DNA of 64,000 bases from JAYEPK01 sp048569615 (GTDB lineage: Archaea > Thermoplasmatota > Penumbrarchaeia > Penumbrarchaeales > Penumbrarchaeaceae), in NCBI GenBank assembly GCA_048569615.1, contig JBLIRK010000011.1, positions 1 to 64,000 on the forward strand. The letters run 5' to 3'. The notes beneath the pieces were generated by a model. That model ran no database searches. It was not told where the DNA came from and saw nothing but the letters and a program-made list of their open reading frames with translations. Shown one piece after another: positions 1 through 9,500 of the stretch. The translations under genes and the position numbers were made by a program. Each line of letters starts with the position of its first letter. The stretch's first letter is position 1.

Positions 1-510
1 CCCGGTCTTCTTCAGCATCTCCTGGTAGAGCGCCATCCCGTCCATGTTGCTGAGGAATATGAGCGCCTTCATCTCGGGGTCCTTGACCCCCATCTCTCTA
101 TATATCCGGGATACTGTGATGGAATACTGCTCCAGGAAATCGATCCATATAGTATGGTCGTCCTCTCTCCTCATGGCTTCGTCGAAGACTGACCAGAAGA
201 ATCGGGTGAAACCTCCCTCGCCTTCCATGATGCCTATCATGAAGTCGATGAAATGGACCAGCATATCCCGTGGATCCATGGTCTCGGTGACCTCACTCAT
301 CAAACTGGGCTCCATGTGGGTGCTTGCCCACCATATAATTGTGTCCCTTGCAAGGATGTACTTTGAATCGAAATGGTGGAAGAGGCCTCCCTTGGACACA
401 CCTGCCTTCTCCACAATCTCGTTGATGGAGACCCTGTCGTAGCCCTTCGAATTGAAGAGCTCGAAGGCCGCCTCCATGATGCGCTCCCTAGTTTCCCGTT
501 CGGGTGTCAT
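1..510 (-). CDS. TetR/AcrR-family transcriptional regulator (3' end off the window)
   Basis: Reading the minus strand from an ATG at 508-510 gives 170 open codons running off the left edge, so the C-terminus is missing. The first 50 residues are a typical TetR helix-turn-helix (TRERIMEAAFELFNSKGYD, then SINEIVEKAGVSKGGLFHHF). The remainder is the helical ligand-binding and dimerisation domain, rich in Trp and Phe. An ATG six bases upstream (514-516) is in frame, but the Shine-Dalgarno-like AAGGA fits the 510 start better. A perfect 16-bp palindrome lies just upstream, so the protein is probably autoregulated. It is divergent from the PadR-FetAB cluster and may control it too. The ligand cannot be told. 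Confidence 0.9.
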   Translation of the reverse strand, partial: MTPERETRERIMEAAFELFNSKGYDRVSINEIVEKAGVSKGGLFHHFDSKYILARDTIIWWASTHMEPSLMSEVTETMDPRDMLVHFIDFMIGIMEGEGGFTRFFWSVFDEAMRREDDHTIWIDFLEQYSITVSRIYREMGVKDPEMKALIFLSNMDGMALYQEMLKKTG

Positions 511-530
511 CTCCATTCCTTCTCTTTACC

Positions 531-546
531 GACCGACCGGTCGGTC
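531..546. promoter_or_regulatory. Perfect palindromic operator of the TetR regulator
   Basis: GACCGACCGGTCGGTC is a perfect 16-bp palindrome about 20 bases before the tetR start. Its form is typical of TetR-family operators. A TATA-like CTTAAGTA on the minus strand near 571-580 would put the transcription start at or inside the palindrome, so bound repressor would block initiation. A second perfect palindrome (AGGAATTCCT, 561-570) lies between the two. Confidence 0.7.
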
Positions 547-591
547 TGCAAGGTTCATGGAGGAATTCCTACTTAAGATTTCCGGGGTGAG

Positions 592-628
592 CCTTAAATA
601 TCGAAAATCGATATCGTAAATCGATATC
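592..628 (+). promoter_or_regulatory. TATA box and repeated palindromic operators of the PadR gene
   Basis: A TATA-like CTTAAATA (592-599) lies about 30 bases before the padR ATG, which predicts a leaderless transcript. ATATCGA (598-604) and TCGATAT (608-614) form a perfect inverted repeat. ATCGATATC occurs twice (607-615 and 620-628), and the second copy ends one base before the ATG. The arrangement suggests two adjacent repressor sites covering the transcription start. PadR itself is the likely binder (inference). Confidence 0.65.
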
Positions 629-629
629 A

Positions 630-932
630 ATGTACGAGAGAAAGATACTCCTCGGTTTCATCAGGGCGCACATACTCCACCACGCGGTCAAGGACGGCTC
701 CATCTACGGTGCCGAGATGATGGTGGAGCTGAAGAGGCACGGGTACGACATCAGCCCGGGTACGCTGTATCCGATCCTCCACGAGATGGAGGACGGCGGC
801 CTTCTTGAGAGTGAAACCATGACGGTCAAGGGAAAGGTCAGAAAATTGTACAGACCGACAGCGGAGGGGGAGCGCTCCCTCGAGAAGATGAAGGAGTTCA
901 TCAAGGAGCTGGCAGAGGAGGTGACGCTGTGA
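630..932 (+). CDS. PadR-family winged-helix regulator
   Basis: The protein has 100 residues, the size of a minimal PadR regulator. It has the PadR winged-helix layout: helices at residues 4-30 (ILLGFIRAHILHH, with GAEMMVELKRHGY), then SPGTLYPILHEMEDGGLLE as the recognition helix and wing, then VRKLYRPTAEGERSLEKM, with a short dimerisation helix at the end. The ATG sits directly after tandem operator-like repeats and about 30 bases from a TATA-like box. It overlaps the next gene (the ATPase) by four bases, so regulator and transporter are almost certainly one transcript. That implies autoregulation and control of the transporter. The effector is unknown. Confidence 0.92.
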   Translation: MYERKILLGFIRAHILHHAVKDGSIYGAEMMVELKRHGYDISPGTLYPILHEMEDGGLLESETMTVKGKVRKLYRPTAEGERSLEKMKEFIKELAEEVTL

Positions 933-1609
933 AGGTGTTCGAGATAGAGAAGGCCGAAAAGAAGCTCGGTAACAGGAGGGTTCTGAAGGGGATCAACCTG
1001 GAAGTAAGGAAAGGTGAGATACTCTCGATGGTGGGGCCCTCCGGGAGCGGGAAGTCCACGCTTCTCAGGGCCCTGAACAGGCTAATAGAGCTCGACAGCG
1101 GAAATGTCAGGTTCAAGGGAAAGAGCATAGGGGAGATCGATCCCGTCGAACTGAGAAGGAGCGCGGTCCTTGTGCCCCAGGAGAGCGTGATGCTCCCTGG
1201 AACCGTAAGGGAAAACGTAGAATACGGCCCGAAGCTCGCCGGCATGAACCTGGAATGTGATACGAGAGGCTGCCTCAGGGATGCCGGGCTCCCCTCGAAG
1301 TTCGCGGACAGGGACGCTTCCAAGCTGTCGGGAGGAGAGAAGAAGAGGGTCGCTCTGGCGAGAGCCCTGGCACTCAAACCGGAAGTTCTCCTCCTTGACG
1401 AACCAACGGTCGGTGTCGACCCCAAGAAGGTCGAGAGGATGGAAAGGACCATTCTGGACTTTGCCAAGGTACGGGAGCTAACGGTCATCTGGGTAACCCA
1501 TGACATTCAGCAGGCCATGAGGGTCTCGGACAGGATAGCCAACTTGAAGTCCGGCAAGGTCAAGGGTGTTACAAGGGCATCGGAATTCAAATGGGAGGGA
1601 GCGTATTGA
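929..1609 (+). CDS. fetA: ABC transporter ATP-binding protein, FetA/YbbL type
   Basis: The protein has 226 residues and starts with a GTG that overlaps the padR stop. It is a complete single nucleotide-binding domain: Walker A GPSGSGKST (36-44), Q-loop VPQES, signature LSGGEKKR (133-140), Walker B VLLLDEPT (153-160) and H-loop His191. The next gene encodes a UPF0014/FetB permease, and that pairing identifies it as the FetA-like ATPase. In Escherichia coli FetAB exports iron and helps in oxidative stress. Iron as substrate is carried over from the family, not visible here. It overlaps fetB by 19 bases, as expected for translationally coupled partners. Confidence 0.85.
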   Translation: MKVFEIEKAEKKLGNRRVLKGINLEVRKGEILSMVGPSGSGKSTLLRALNRLIELDSGNVRFKGKSIGEIDPVELRRSAVLVPQESVMLPGTVRENVEYGPKLAGMNLECDTRGCLRDAGLPSKFADRDASKLSGGEKKRVALARALALKPEVLLLDEPTVGVDPKKVERMERTILDFAKVRELTVIWVTHDIQQAMRVSDRIANLKSGKVKGVTRASEFKWEGAY

Positions 1610-2388
1610 CCGGAATACCCTACACATGGGAAGAAGGGCTCATCATAATGGCCCTTGTCATGGTGCTCTTCATTGCAGCCATCTTAATCTCCATATGGAA
1701 GAAGATCGGCGTTGCCAGGGAATATACAATTGCTTTGTTAAGAGGGGGTACCCAGCTCTTCATCACCGCAACGATCCTATTTTTCCTCTTCGAGTTCGAT
1801 TACTGGTACTACCCCATTTGGCTGCTTCTCGCCGCCATGGCCGTAATGGGAGGTTACACATCCGCAAAGAGGGCGGGAAAGATGCCCAAGGCTTACAGGA
1901 TAACGACTCCATCCATCCTTGTGGGGGCTACCCTCGTTCTTGTCGTTCTATCGCTGACAGGAGCGATGCCAAGCGAGCCCCAGTTCGTCATACCGCTTGC
2001 GGGCATGGCATTCGGGAATGCCATGACCATATGCTCCTTGGCACTGAACAGGCTGATCAGGGAGCTCGAGACCAACAAACCGGCGCTGGAAACAATGCTC
2101 TCCCTGGGGGCTAATCCAAAGGAGGCCATGAAGGAGTTCACGAGGATGTCCGTCAAAGCGGCCCTGATACCGAATATCGATTCCCTGAAGACCCTGGGAA
2201 TAATATTCATCCCCGGCGCCATGGCCGGACTCCTGATCGCCGGGACCAATCCCATACTTGCGGCGGAATACCAGATAATCGTCTATCTGATGATCGTCGG
2301 CGGGGGGATCATAACCTCGTTGATGGTGGTGACCCTTGCAAGGAGGATTCTCTTCAACAGGGCCTTCCAGCTTGCCGAATGGATTTAA
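1591..2388 (+). CDS. fetB: UPF0014/FetB-type ABC transporter permease
   Basis: The protein has 265 residues and about seven membrane helices. It has the hallmarks of the UPF0014 family: an early RGGTQL motif, a central GMAFGNAMT segment, and a cytoplasmic loop ETMLSLGANPKEAMKEFTR that contacts the ATPase, followed by PGAMAGLLIAGTNP. It forms an exporter with the upstream ATPase, probably for iron or another metal by homology. The ATG at 1591 lies inside fetA. A TTG at 1606, preceded by GGGAGGGAG, is an equally plausible start and would overlap the fetA stop as TTGA. The 3' end overlaps the convergent hydrolase by four bases. Confidence 0.85.
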   Translation: MGGSVLTGIPYTWEEGLIIMALVMVLFIAAILISIWKKIGVAREYTIALLRGGTQLFITATILFFLFEFDYWYYPIWLLLAAMAVMGGYTSAKRAGKMPKAYRITTPSILVGATLVLVVLSLTGAMPSEPQFVIPLAGMAFGNAMTICSLALNRLIRELETNKPALETMLSLGANPKEAMKEFTRMSVKAALIPNIDSLKTLGIIFIPGAMAGLLIAGTNPILAAEYQIIVYLMIVGGGIITSLMVVTLARRILFNRAFQLAEWI

Positions 2389-3101
2389 CTGAACCCGTCC
2401 CCTATCTCCCCAAGTAATGAGGACACCATCTCCTTACGGTCCCTTGTAAGATAGAACATGTGCCCCCCCCGGTAAGTATGTGACCTGAGCTCGTTCTCAT
2501 ATATCCTGTCCTCGATCCTGGCGACCGATACCACCTTGTCCTCCGGAGAGTAGAATACAACATCGTCCTGCCTGGGTTCCGGAACCGAGTCCTGCATCCT
2601 GAATAGCTGGTCGATTGTACGGAAGGATACGAATTCCGGTAAACCCTTCATATCGTCGTTAACAGCCAAAGGGCCCGCATCCTCCTTTTCGAACTGCCGC
2701 TTCAGAATGGGCCTGCTGATCAGAGAGAGCAGACGCACCACCGTCTTGTGCCCCTTCGCGAGCCATTTCTCGTTGACCCCCAGAAAAGGCGACACAAAGA
2801 TCCTCCTCCTGGCTCCGAACATGTAGGTGAGCGTCAATCCCCCGAATGAGAAACCAACGGCGACGTGCTCATCGAGCCCCTTCTCCACCTCCATACACGG
2901 CTTGATGACATCCTCCATGTAGTCATCCACCCGGGTGGGGAGCTGGACATAGGTAGCATCGTAATCATGCTCCCTTATCCGGTTCATGTACCACTCCACG
3001 CCGGGCTGCTCGAAATTGCCCCCGAACCCGTTTATGAAAAGGAGTTGGCGCTCCCCTCCGGGAACCTGTATGACCTTGAATTCCAGCTGCTCCCCTGTCA
3101 C
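2385..3101 (-). CDS. Alpha/beta-hydrolase-fold protein (paralogue of 5593-6390)
   Basis: This is a small serine hydrolase of about 238 residues. From the GTG at 3099-3101 it has nucleophile motif GFSFGG (Ser85), an acid in the segment VVFYSPEDKVVS and a histidine in YRGGHMFYL, so the triad is complete. The frame is open further up to a TTG at 3197. I prefer 3101 because the product then aligns with the paralogue at 5593-6390, and because TTATTTAA lies about 25-30 bases before it. A strongly supported start is lacking. Substrate and pathway are unknown. The two paralogues flank the C25-like peptidase gene, which suggests a duplicated unit. The gene is convergent with fetB. Confidence 0.75.
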   Translation of the reverse strand: MTGEQLEFKVIQVPGGERQLLFINGFGGNFEQPGVEWYMNRIREHDYDATYVQLPTRVDDYMEDVIKPCMEVEKGLDEHVAVGFSFGGLTLTYMFGARRRIFVSPFLGVNEKWLAKGHKTVVRLLSLISRPILKRQFEKEDAGPLAVNDDMKGLPEFVSFRTIDQLFRMQDSVPEPRQDDVVFYSPEDKVVSVARIEDRIYENELRSHTYRGGHMFYLTRDRKEMVSSLLGEIGDGFS

Positions 3102-3199
3102 TACCGTGGAATCATGTCTGTTAAATAATCTTTTATCCGGTCCATGGTCCACGATAAAAGGGATATAGTTGCGAACTGATGGAACTTTAAGAAGCAAAG

Positions 3200-5596
3200 G
3201 TGGGAACCTTGGGCCTGCTGTCGTCGGGAAAGAACAGAAAGCTGTTCGCGATCGGATCTTCAGTAATTCTGCTGCTCATTGCCATCATTGTTTTCAGGAG
3301 CGTCTCCCAGAAGGGAGGAGGAGACGGGGAGATAGGTATCGGTGATGTCCTGAACTCCACCTCGGTCCGGAGGGGCTCCTATTACGATATTGTGATCCTC
3401 GACGCTCACCAAAGGATGGCGCCGGTGGTATCGACCCCTCTTGCGTGCTGGTACGATATCACCGACGGAAGTTCATCACTTCTCCCAGCCCTTATCAAAG
3501 GGTCCGGGGCCGCCGACAGGTTCTATGCGCTCAGCGGAAGGGGAACTCCCCTCAGGGTGGTATTGGAGGACGAGGGCTCCGACGGACTCTTCAAATCCAG
3601 TTCGGAGCTTGCCAGGGAACGGTTCCAGAGGTCCGACGGCATCCTCCTCGTCTCAGACTGCAACGAGGGTTATTCCCTGGCGCTTACCGCCGCGCCGATA
3701 TCCTCGTACCTCAACATACCCATTGTCGTTGTATCCCACAATACTGAGGAGCGGGACATAAGGGATCTTGCAGAGGGACTCGATGCGAGTTACCTCATAG
3801 CCGCCTCGGACCATACCGTAGAGCTGGCTAAACGGACCGGTCTCGATTATGTTCCGATGATCGACAGGGAGAAGGCATGGAATGACACTGCGTCAGTGAT
3901 CATGGACCGGTTCGGCAGGCTGGATTATATCACGTTGACCAACCCGAGGGATACCGAGCCAGCATTTCTCAGAGAGGACCTCGTACAGACTCAGATCCAG
4001 GATGTGGATTCGGTGCTCGTGGACACCGGATCGGTCGATCTGGACCTGATGGGTGAGAGCGAGGTCACACACTCTGTCAACGTTCCGGAGGGGATCGTGA
4101 ACCTCAGGATCTACGTCAATTTCACCGATGTGAAAGGGCTGCCCTTGGACCCGGTCAAGGAAGCTGTGGGCATCTCTCCCATCAGCTTCCTCACATTGAT
4201 AGATCCCCAGGGTAGGCTCGCGGCTTCCGCTCCGAGCTTCTCGGCTTCCACGGGGCGCAATTACGTTGAAACCCTAATAATTGAGAATCCCGGAACTTAC
4301 TGGCTCACCGTCAAGGTCTACTACGGGATCAAGGGGCTTTCGACCATGGGCGGCACCTCCATGGGTATTTCGCGGTTCTCCGGCTCCTACGAGGTGGAAT
4401 CACATGCCATGGTCCTTTCCGATCCGCACCTGCCGCTCTATGAAGAACTGTCAATGATGGCTCCCTACCTGAGCGCTTCAAGGGGAGGTATGGTCCTCGC
4501 CGATCCCTCATTCGAACTGACAGACGGCGAATACGCGGAGAGAGCCGCGGGCCGAAGCTCGGGACCGTGGTACGACCGGGAGCTGCTCCAGCTGGGAAGG
4601 GACAAGGTGAATGCCAATGTGGGGATATTGAGTAAACATGTAAACGCACTCCCGGAGGAGCTCTCAACGAGCTACCTCGAGGGAAAGGGATGGCTCGCTC
4701 TCCTGGGGGGAGGGAACATGATCCCTATGTATTACCAGGACAAGGAGCCTTCATGGGAGGAGAACCCCGTCTGGGGGACTGGATGGGCAACAGACCTGCC
4801 CTACAGCCTCGACCTCTCACTTTCCGTTGGCAGGCCACTGGGGAGGACGCTGTCGGATGTTTCAGCCCTGATCGCCCGAACACTGTTCTACGAGGAGTAC
4901 ACCGAATCCTTCATAAGGGAGCTCGAGGCGGAATACGGCGCCTCGGGATCCTTCAAGGACCACTTCCATTTTCTTGCTGGTGAAGGAGGCGGAAGGACCG
5001 GTTGGCTGTTCCACCAGAGAGAATTCTCCCAAACGGCTGAGCAGCACGGTTTCACCTCTGAGGTTTACATGCAGGACTCCGAGAACGACAGGCAGTTTCT
5101 GGTCCAGAGCGGTGCTTTCGAGAGGGCCAACTACTTCGAGATGATACTTCACGGGGACTGGTCGTGGTTCTCCCCGGAGCTCAACGGCTTCGACAGGTAC
5201 TCCACCGGGGTCAAGGTATCGGACCTGATGGAGAGGCCCTTCGACTGGGAGCTGGGCCCCTCGGTCTTCAACTCCGGGGTCTGCCTGCTGGGAAGAATCG
5301 GAGGATTGAGGCCCGAGCAGTCCATCACCCAGGCCTTCTTCGCCTCCGGGATCAACGCCTTCTTCTGTGCCACGAGATCCACGGGATCCGAGGCGAAAGC
5401 AGGGCCCATCGAGGAAGCGCTTCTATTCGACGACCTTTCCGTCGGGGAGGCGATAAGGAAGGACAAAAGGGACAATCCGGAGGTTCCCACATATTTCGTT
5501 AGGACGCTTTTCGGGGACCCGGCTTTCAATCCATACGAGCCCGAGAACGGATATGCGGATCAGGGCAGGCCATTATTGATGGACCGGCTCCCCTAA
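3200..5596 (+). CDS. Membrane-anchored gingipain-like (C25-type) cysteine peptidase
   Basis: The protein has 798 residues with an N-terminal signal anchor (about 14-33) and the rest outside. Residues 140-200 resemble a cell-wall-binding-repeat-like fold (RSDGILLVSDCNEGYSLAL, then a run of beta strands). The C-terminal half matches the C25 pattern: a strand leading to TDLPYSLDLSLSVGRPLGR, a linker ending LFYEEY, catalytic-type His651 in ILHGDW, Cys695 in FNSGVCLLG, a segment like those lining the S1 pocket, and the closing motif LFGDPAFNPYEP. Assignment to clan CD is inferred from the motif order and the His/Cys spacing. The GTG start sits two bases from the open frame of the divergent hydrolase, so the true start could be slightly downstream. 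Confidence 0.7.
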   Translation: MGTLGLLSSGKNRKLFAIGSSVILLLIAIIVFRSVSQKGGGDGEIGIGDVLNSTSVRRGSYYDIVILDAHQRMAPVVSTPLACWYDITDGSSSLLPALIKGSGAADRFYALSGRGTPLRVVLEDEGSDGLFKSSSELARERFQRSDGILLVSDCNEGYSLALTAAPISSYLNIPIVVVSHNTEERDIRDLAEGLDASYLIAASDHTVELAKRTGLDYVPMIDREKAWNDTASVIMDRFGRLDYITLTNPRDTEPAFLREDLVQTQIQDVDSVLVDTGSVDLDLMGESEVTHSVNVPEGIVNLRIYVNFTDVKGLPLDPVKEAVGISPISFLTLIDPQGRLAASAPSFSASTGRNYVETLIIENPGTYWLTVKVYYGIKGLSTMGGTSMGISRFSGSYEVESHAMVLSDPHLPLYEELSMMAPYLSASRGGMVLADPSFELTDGEYAERAAGRSSGPWYDRELLQLGRDKVNANVGILSKHVNALPEELSTSYLEGKGWLALLGGGNMIPMYYQDKEPSWEENPVWGTGWATDLPYSLDLSLSVGRPLGRTLSDVSALIARTLFYEEYTESFIRELEAEYGASGSFKDHFHFLAGEGGGRTGWLFHQREFSQTAEQHGFTSEVYMQDSENDRQFLVQSGAFERANYFEMILHGDWSWFSPELNGFDRYSTGVKVSDLMERPFDWELGPSVFNSGVCLLGRIGGLRPEQSITQAFFASGINAFFCATRSTGSEAKAGPIEEALLFDDLSVGEAIRKDKRDNPEVPTYFVRTLFGDPAFNPYEPENGYADQGRPLLMDRLP

Positions 5597-6390
5597 GAAC
5601 CTGTCACCGCCACCCTATTCCCGGAAACAGCATAGCAGAGGGCACCCTTTCCACCACCCGGCGAGCCGGCTCGGTTCGCCCTGAATGCGGACCGGATGAG
5701 TGCTTCCACCATGTCCATCACCTCTTCCCTGTCCTTGACGCAGAGGAAAAGATGGCCGCCCTCGAATTCTATGGTGTCCAATCCCTTTTCCCTTATGACA
5801 ACGGGATCGACCACTCTATCCTTCGGACAGTAGAGGACCACATCATCATCTCTCAGCTTTGGAAGGTTGAGATGGGCATAATGCATCTCCCTCACCCACC
5901 TGCAGGAGATCAAGAAGGGCATGTAAAGCTCCGCAAGGGCGGGACATTGGTCCCCCACGGCCCAATGGCCAAAATATCGGGGTAACAGCGGAAGGTGGAA
6001 CCGCCCAATAACCGGCATGACAGGCGAAAGCAGCCTCGTCAATCTCCTGGGATGGAAACCCCAGAAGGGGCTTATGAATATTCTGCCGGGGGCCGTATCC
6101 AAATAGGAAGCTGCAAGACCCCCCATGCTCAGACCCACCAAAACCGGGTCCTCCAATTCGCTTAGAACCTTCCTGCAGGGTTCAATTACGTCCTTTTCGA
6201 AATCACTGACCTTCAGAGGGATCCTCACGAAGGTGGTTTCCCATGGGCATCGTCCCATCCTCTCGAGCGCCCATCTCGTCTCGGGGAGATCGAAATCGAT
6301 GCACCATCCGAGGATGAAGAGCACTTTCCGCTCTCCCTTTCCGACCTTCAATGTACCGAATTCAATCCCTTTCCTGAACACGGAATGCAA
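5593..6390 (-). CDS. Alpha/beta-hydrolase-fold protein (paralogue of 2385-3101)
   Basis: The protein has 265 residues. Nucleophile elbow GLSMGG (Ser88), acid in VVLYCPKDRVVD and His in FEGGHLFLC give a full catalytic triad. Similarity to the product of 2385-3101 extends over the whole fold (KVLFILGW versus QLLFINGF; VIEPC versus VIKPC; RIFISPFWG versus RIFVSPFLG). The start is TTG at 6390, with a TATA-like TTTACAAT about 25 bases upstream; GTG four codons later is an alternative. About 30 C-terminal residues have no counterpart in the paralogue. The gene overlaps the convergent peptidase gene by four bases. The substrate is unknown. Confidence 0.75.
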   Translation of the reverse strand: MHSVFRKGIEFGTLKVGKGERKVLFILGWCIDFDLPETRWALERMGRCPWETTFVRIPLKVSDFEKDVIEPCRKVLSELEDPVLVGLSMGGLAASYLDTAPGRIFISPFWGFHPRRLTRLLSPVMPVIGRFHLPLLPRYFGHWAVGDQCPALAELYMPFLISCRWVREMHYAHLNLPKLRDDDVVLYCPKDRVVDPVVIREKGLDTIEFEGGHLFLCVKDREEVMDMVEALIRSAFRANRAGSPGGGKGALCYAVSGNRVAVTGS

Positions 6391-6506
6391 TTATCCGGGG
6401 AGATTGTAAACATTTCGGAGGGGACGGCAGGTCATGATTTGTTAAAATCCGGGCAGGAACATCATCGTTTAAGTAGCTCCAGACGAATGACCGTTCCGGT
6501 CTTCAC

Positions 6507-9500
6507 ATGCTGCCCAAAACTTTCTTGACCTTGATGGTCGCGGTTCTGATGGGCTTCTCATCTATTATATCACTAGAGGCAGGTTCATCACAAGGGATCG
6601 GCGTCCCTGATGGAGCAATACCGACAAGGGCCCCGGGATTCACCAACGTCTCGATCTCTGCTGGACTGGCCGGTTACAGGGGAGACAATCTCGCCTGGGG
6701 GGATTACAACAACGACGGAGATCTCGACCTTCTTGTTAGAGGGCCTTCATCCAACTACCTCTTTAAGAACAACGGCCCCCCGAACTGGGATTTCACAGAT
6801 GTTTCAAACGACACCGGAGTGAACGTTTCCAGGGGATATTCCCAGTGGGCGGACTACAACGGTGACGGATATCTCGATTTCTACACCGCGGGGGACGACG
6901 ACCACCTGTTCAGGAACAACGGCCCCCCGAACTGGGACTTCACCGATATGACCCAGCAGGCGGGGAATCCGTCGGACGGGCTCCCGTCGGAGGGCATAGG
7001 CTGGGGGGACTACAACAGAGACGGTTTCCCGGACATCTTCACCGTGGGGTGGAGGAAACCCGGCGACCTGCAGTGGCCTTACCCTGGGGAGATGGACCGG
7101 CTCTACAGGAACAACGGAGACGGAACATTCACGGATGTCTCTCTTGCTGTAGGACTGAATCCCAGGGAGACATCCTATGCGGGAATGGGGATGGCGTGGT
7201 GCGATCCAAACGAGGACGGATGGCCAGACATATACGTCTGCAACTACCATCTGACCCCAAACCAGCTCTGGATCAACCAGAGGGACGGCACATTCATCGA
7301 CATGGCCCCAGAATACAATCTCACGGGGAAGGCCACGGTCTATCAGGGCACCACCTATTACGGGCACTGCAACGGGGCGGGATGGGCAGACTTCGACAAC
7401 GACCGGGACATGGACATCTGGGTGTCCCATCTGGCCCATAAGGACGATGAGCGGTCCGGGATGAACAGGGGCTACTACTGCGCGGATTCGCAGCTGTTCG
7501 AGAACTCCGGACCCCCCTATCTGGAATTCAACGACATAAGGATCAGGGCGGGGATCCCAATAACGCCTTCAGGGACCGTAGTGCAGGACCCGGACTCGGG
7601 GGACCTGATGTGGAAGGACGAGGACTACTTCGGAGTGGCGTGGGGGGACTGTGACAACGACGGGGACCTGGACCTGTGGGTCCCCCAGGTCAAGACCTAT
7701 TCCTTCTGGGACCATTCCTTCCTCTGGGAGAACGACGGCGACAGGACCTTTACGGATTCCACGGACTCGTCCGGCCTGAAGGTATGGTCCAACACGGGAG
7801 GCACCTGGGTGGATTACGACAACGATGGCGACCTCGACTTCTGCACCGAGGGGACCTATCCGTTCAGGGGACCAAGGGAGCTGCATCTCTTCAGGAATCC
7901 GGGGAATTCAAACCACTGGTTGGAGCTCGAACTGAGGGGTGCCGGCGGAAACCGGCAGTCCAGCACCGATGCCATAGGGGCGAAGGCGGTGCTTCAAAGC
8001 GGAAGTACGACGCTCACAAGGTACGTCGGAGGGGACTGCGGGGGCCACGGCTTCCAGCAGCCGCTGAGGCTCCACTTCGGACTCGGGAGCAGGACCTCCA
8101 TAGACAGTATCTTCATATACTGGCCCTCCGGGAGGATCCAGAAATACGATGATCCCCCCATCGACGGCCTCCTAACAATCAACGAGCCGGAGACAAGCTA
8201 CCTCGACCTCTCCTCGAACGGATTTGAGTTCGAGGTCATTGAGGACGAGACAGCATCCATTTCAACGTCCCATACCGGCCCGGGGATAAGTTCGAGGTAC
8301 TGGGACCTTGACAACGACAGGGATTTCGAGACCATGGTTCCCAGCCCCGACCAGGACATAACCTACTACGGACAGGGAAAGCACTGGTTGAGATACAGGG
8401 TCAAGGACGTCAACGGCTACTTCTGGGACCTGGAACCGATAAGCATCAACGTCACCAATATACCACCCGGGATATCGCTCCCGGAAACCCTGGACCTGGT
8501 CGAGGAGGAGGCATACACTCTGGACCTGGAGCCGTTTGACACCCCCTCCGACCTTGCAAACCTGACCATCGAATGGAGGATCGATCCCGGCGGAAGCTGG
8601 ATCCGGGGGGAAGGTGTCAGGGAGATCTCATTCGAGGACATGGGGCAGTATACCGTATCAGCAAGGGCGACGGACGATGACGGGGAGCAGGCGGAAAGAT
8701 CCGTATCGATCGAGGTCGAGAACCGCATGCCAGAGGTCCAGCTCGAAACGGAGCAGACCGAGATCAGGGAGGACGAGGTCTGCGAACTTAGAGCGACAGC
8801 ATCGGATTCATCGCTGGACATGGAGAACATGAAGTACCGCTTCTATTCAGGGGACGGGAGATCGACCGGATGGATAGACGAGAACTCCACCTATTTCCTG
8901 TACCAGAAGAACGGGACCTTCAGGGCGGCTGTGGAGGTCAAGGACAGGCACGGTGAGATAGCAAGCGATATGCTCTACGTCACAGTTCAGAACATGCTTC
9001 CCGTGGTCATGTTCAGAGATATCGATAACGAGACCGAAGAGGACACCGAGGTCGTCTTCCAGGTTGTGGGCTATGATTCCAATTCCGACAACGACGGACT
9101 AAAATACCGAATGGACTTCGATGACGGGCTGGGATGGACCCAATGGAAGGACCTCATCATGAGCGAACACCAGATCCCTGGTTTCTCCCTGTGGGAGACC
9201 TACATGGAGGTCCGGCATACATTCACTTCCTCAGGCATGCATATGGTCAAGCTCCAGGTGAAGGACGACGACGAGGCGGTCACCGAAAAGACATTCGGGA
9301 TGCTCGTCATGAACGTTCTTCCCACCGCCGAGATCCGGCTCCCCGACCAACCCCTCCTCTACGAGGATGTGAGCTTCGTGCTGACCGCTGAAATATCGGA
9401 TACGATCTCGGATGAAGATGCTCTGGAGCACAAATGGGTTTTCAGCGACGGGACCGAGACCGAATGGTCCGAAGAGGAACCTTACGTGGAGCACGTGTTC

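Noticed and set aside
901..1506. 201-codon minus-strand frame
   Set aside because: Opposite the ABC ATPase gene; Ser/Thr/Pro-rich text without a fold is typical for mirrored frames.
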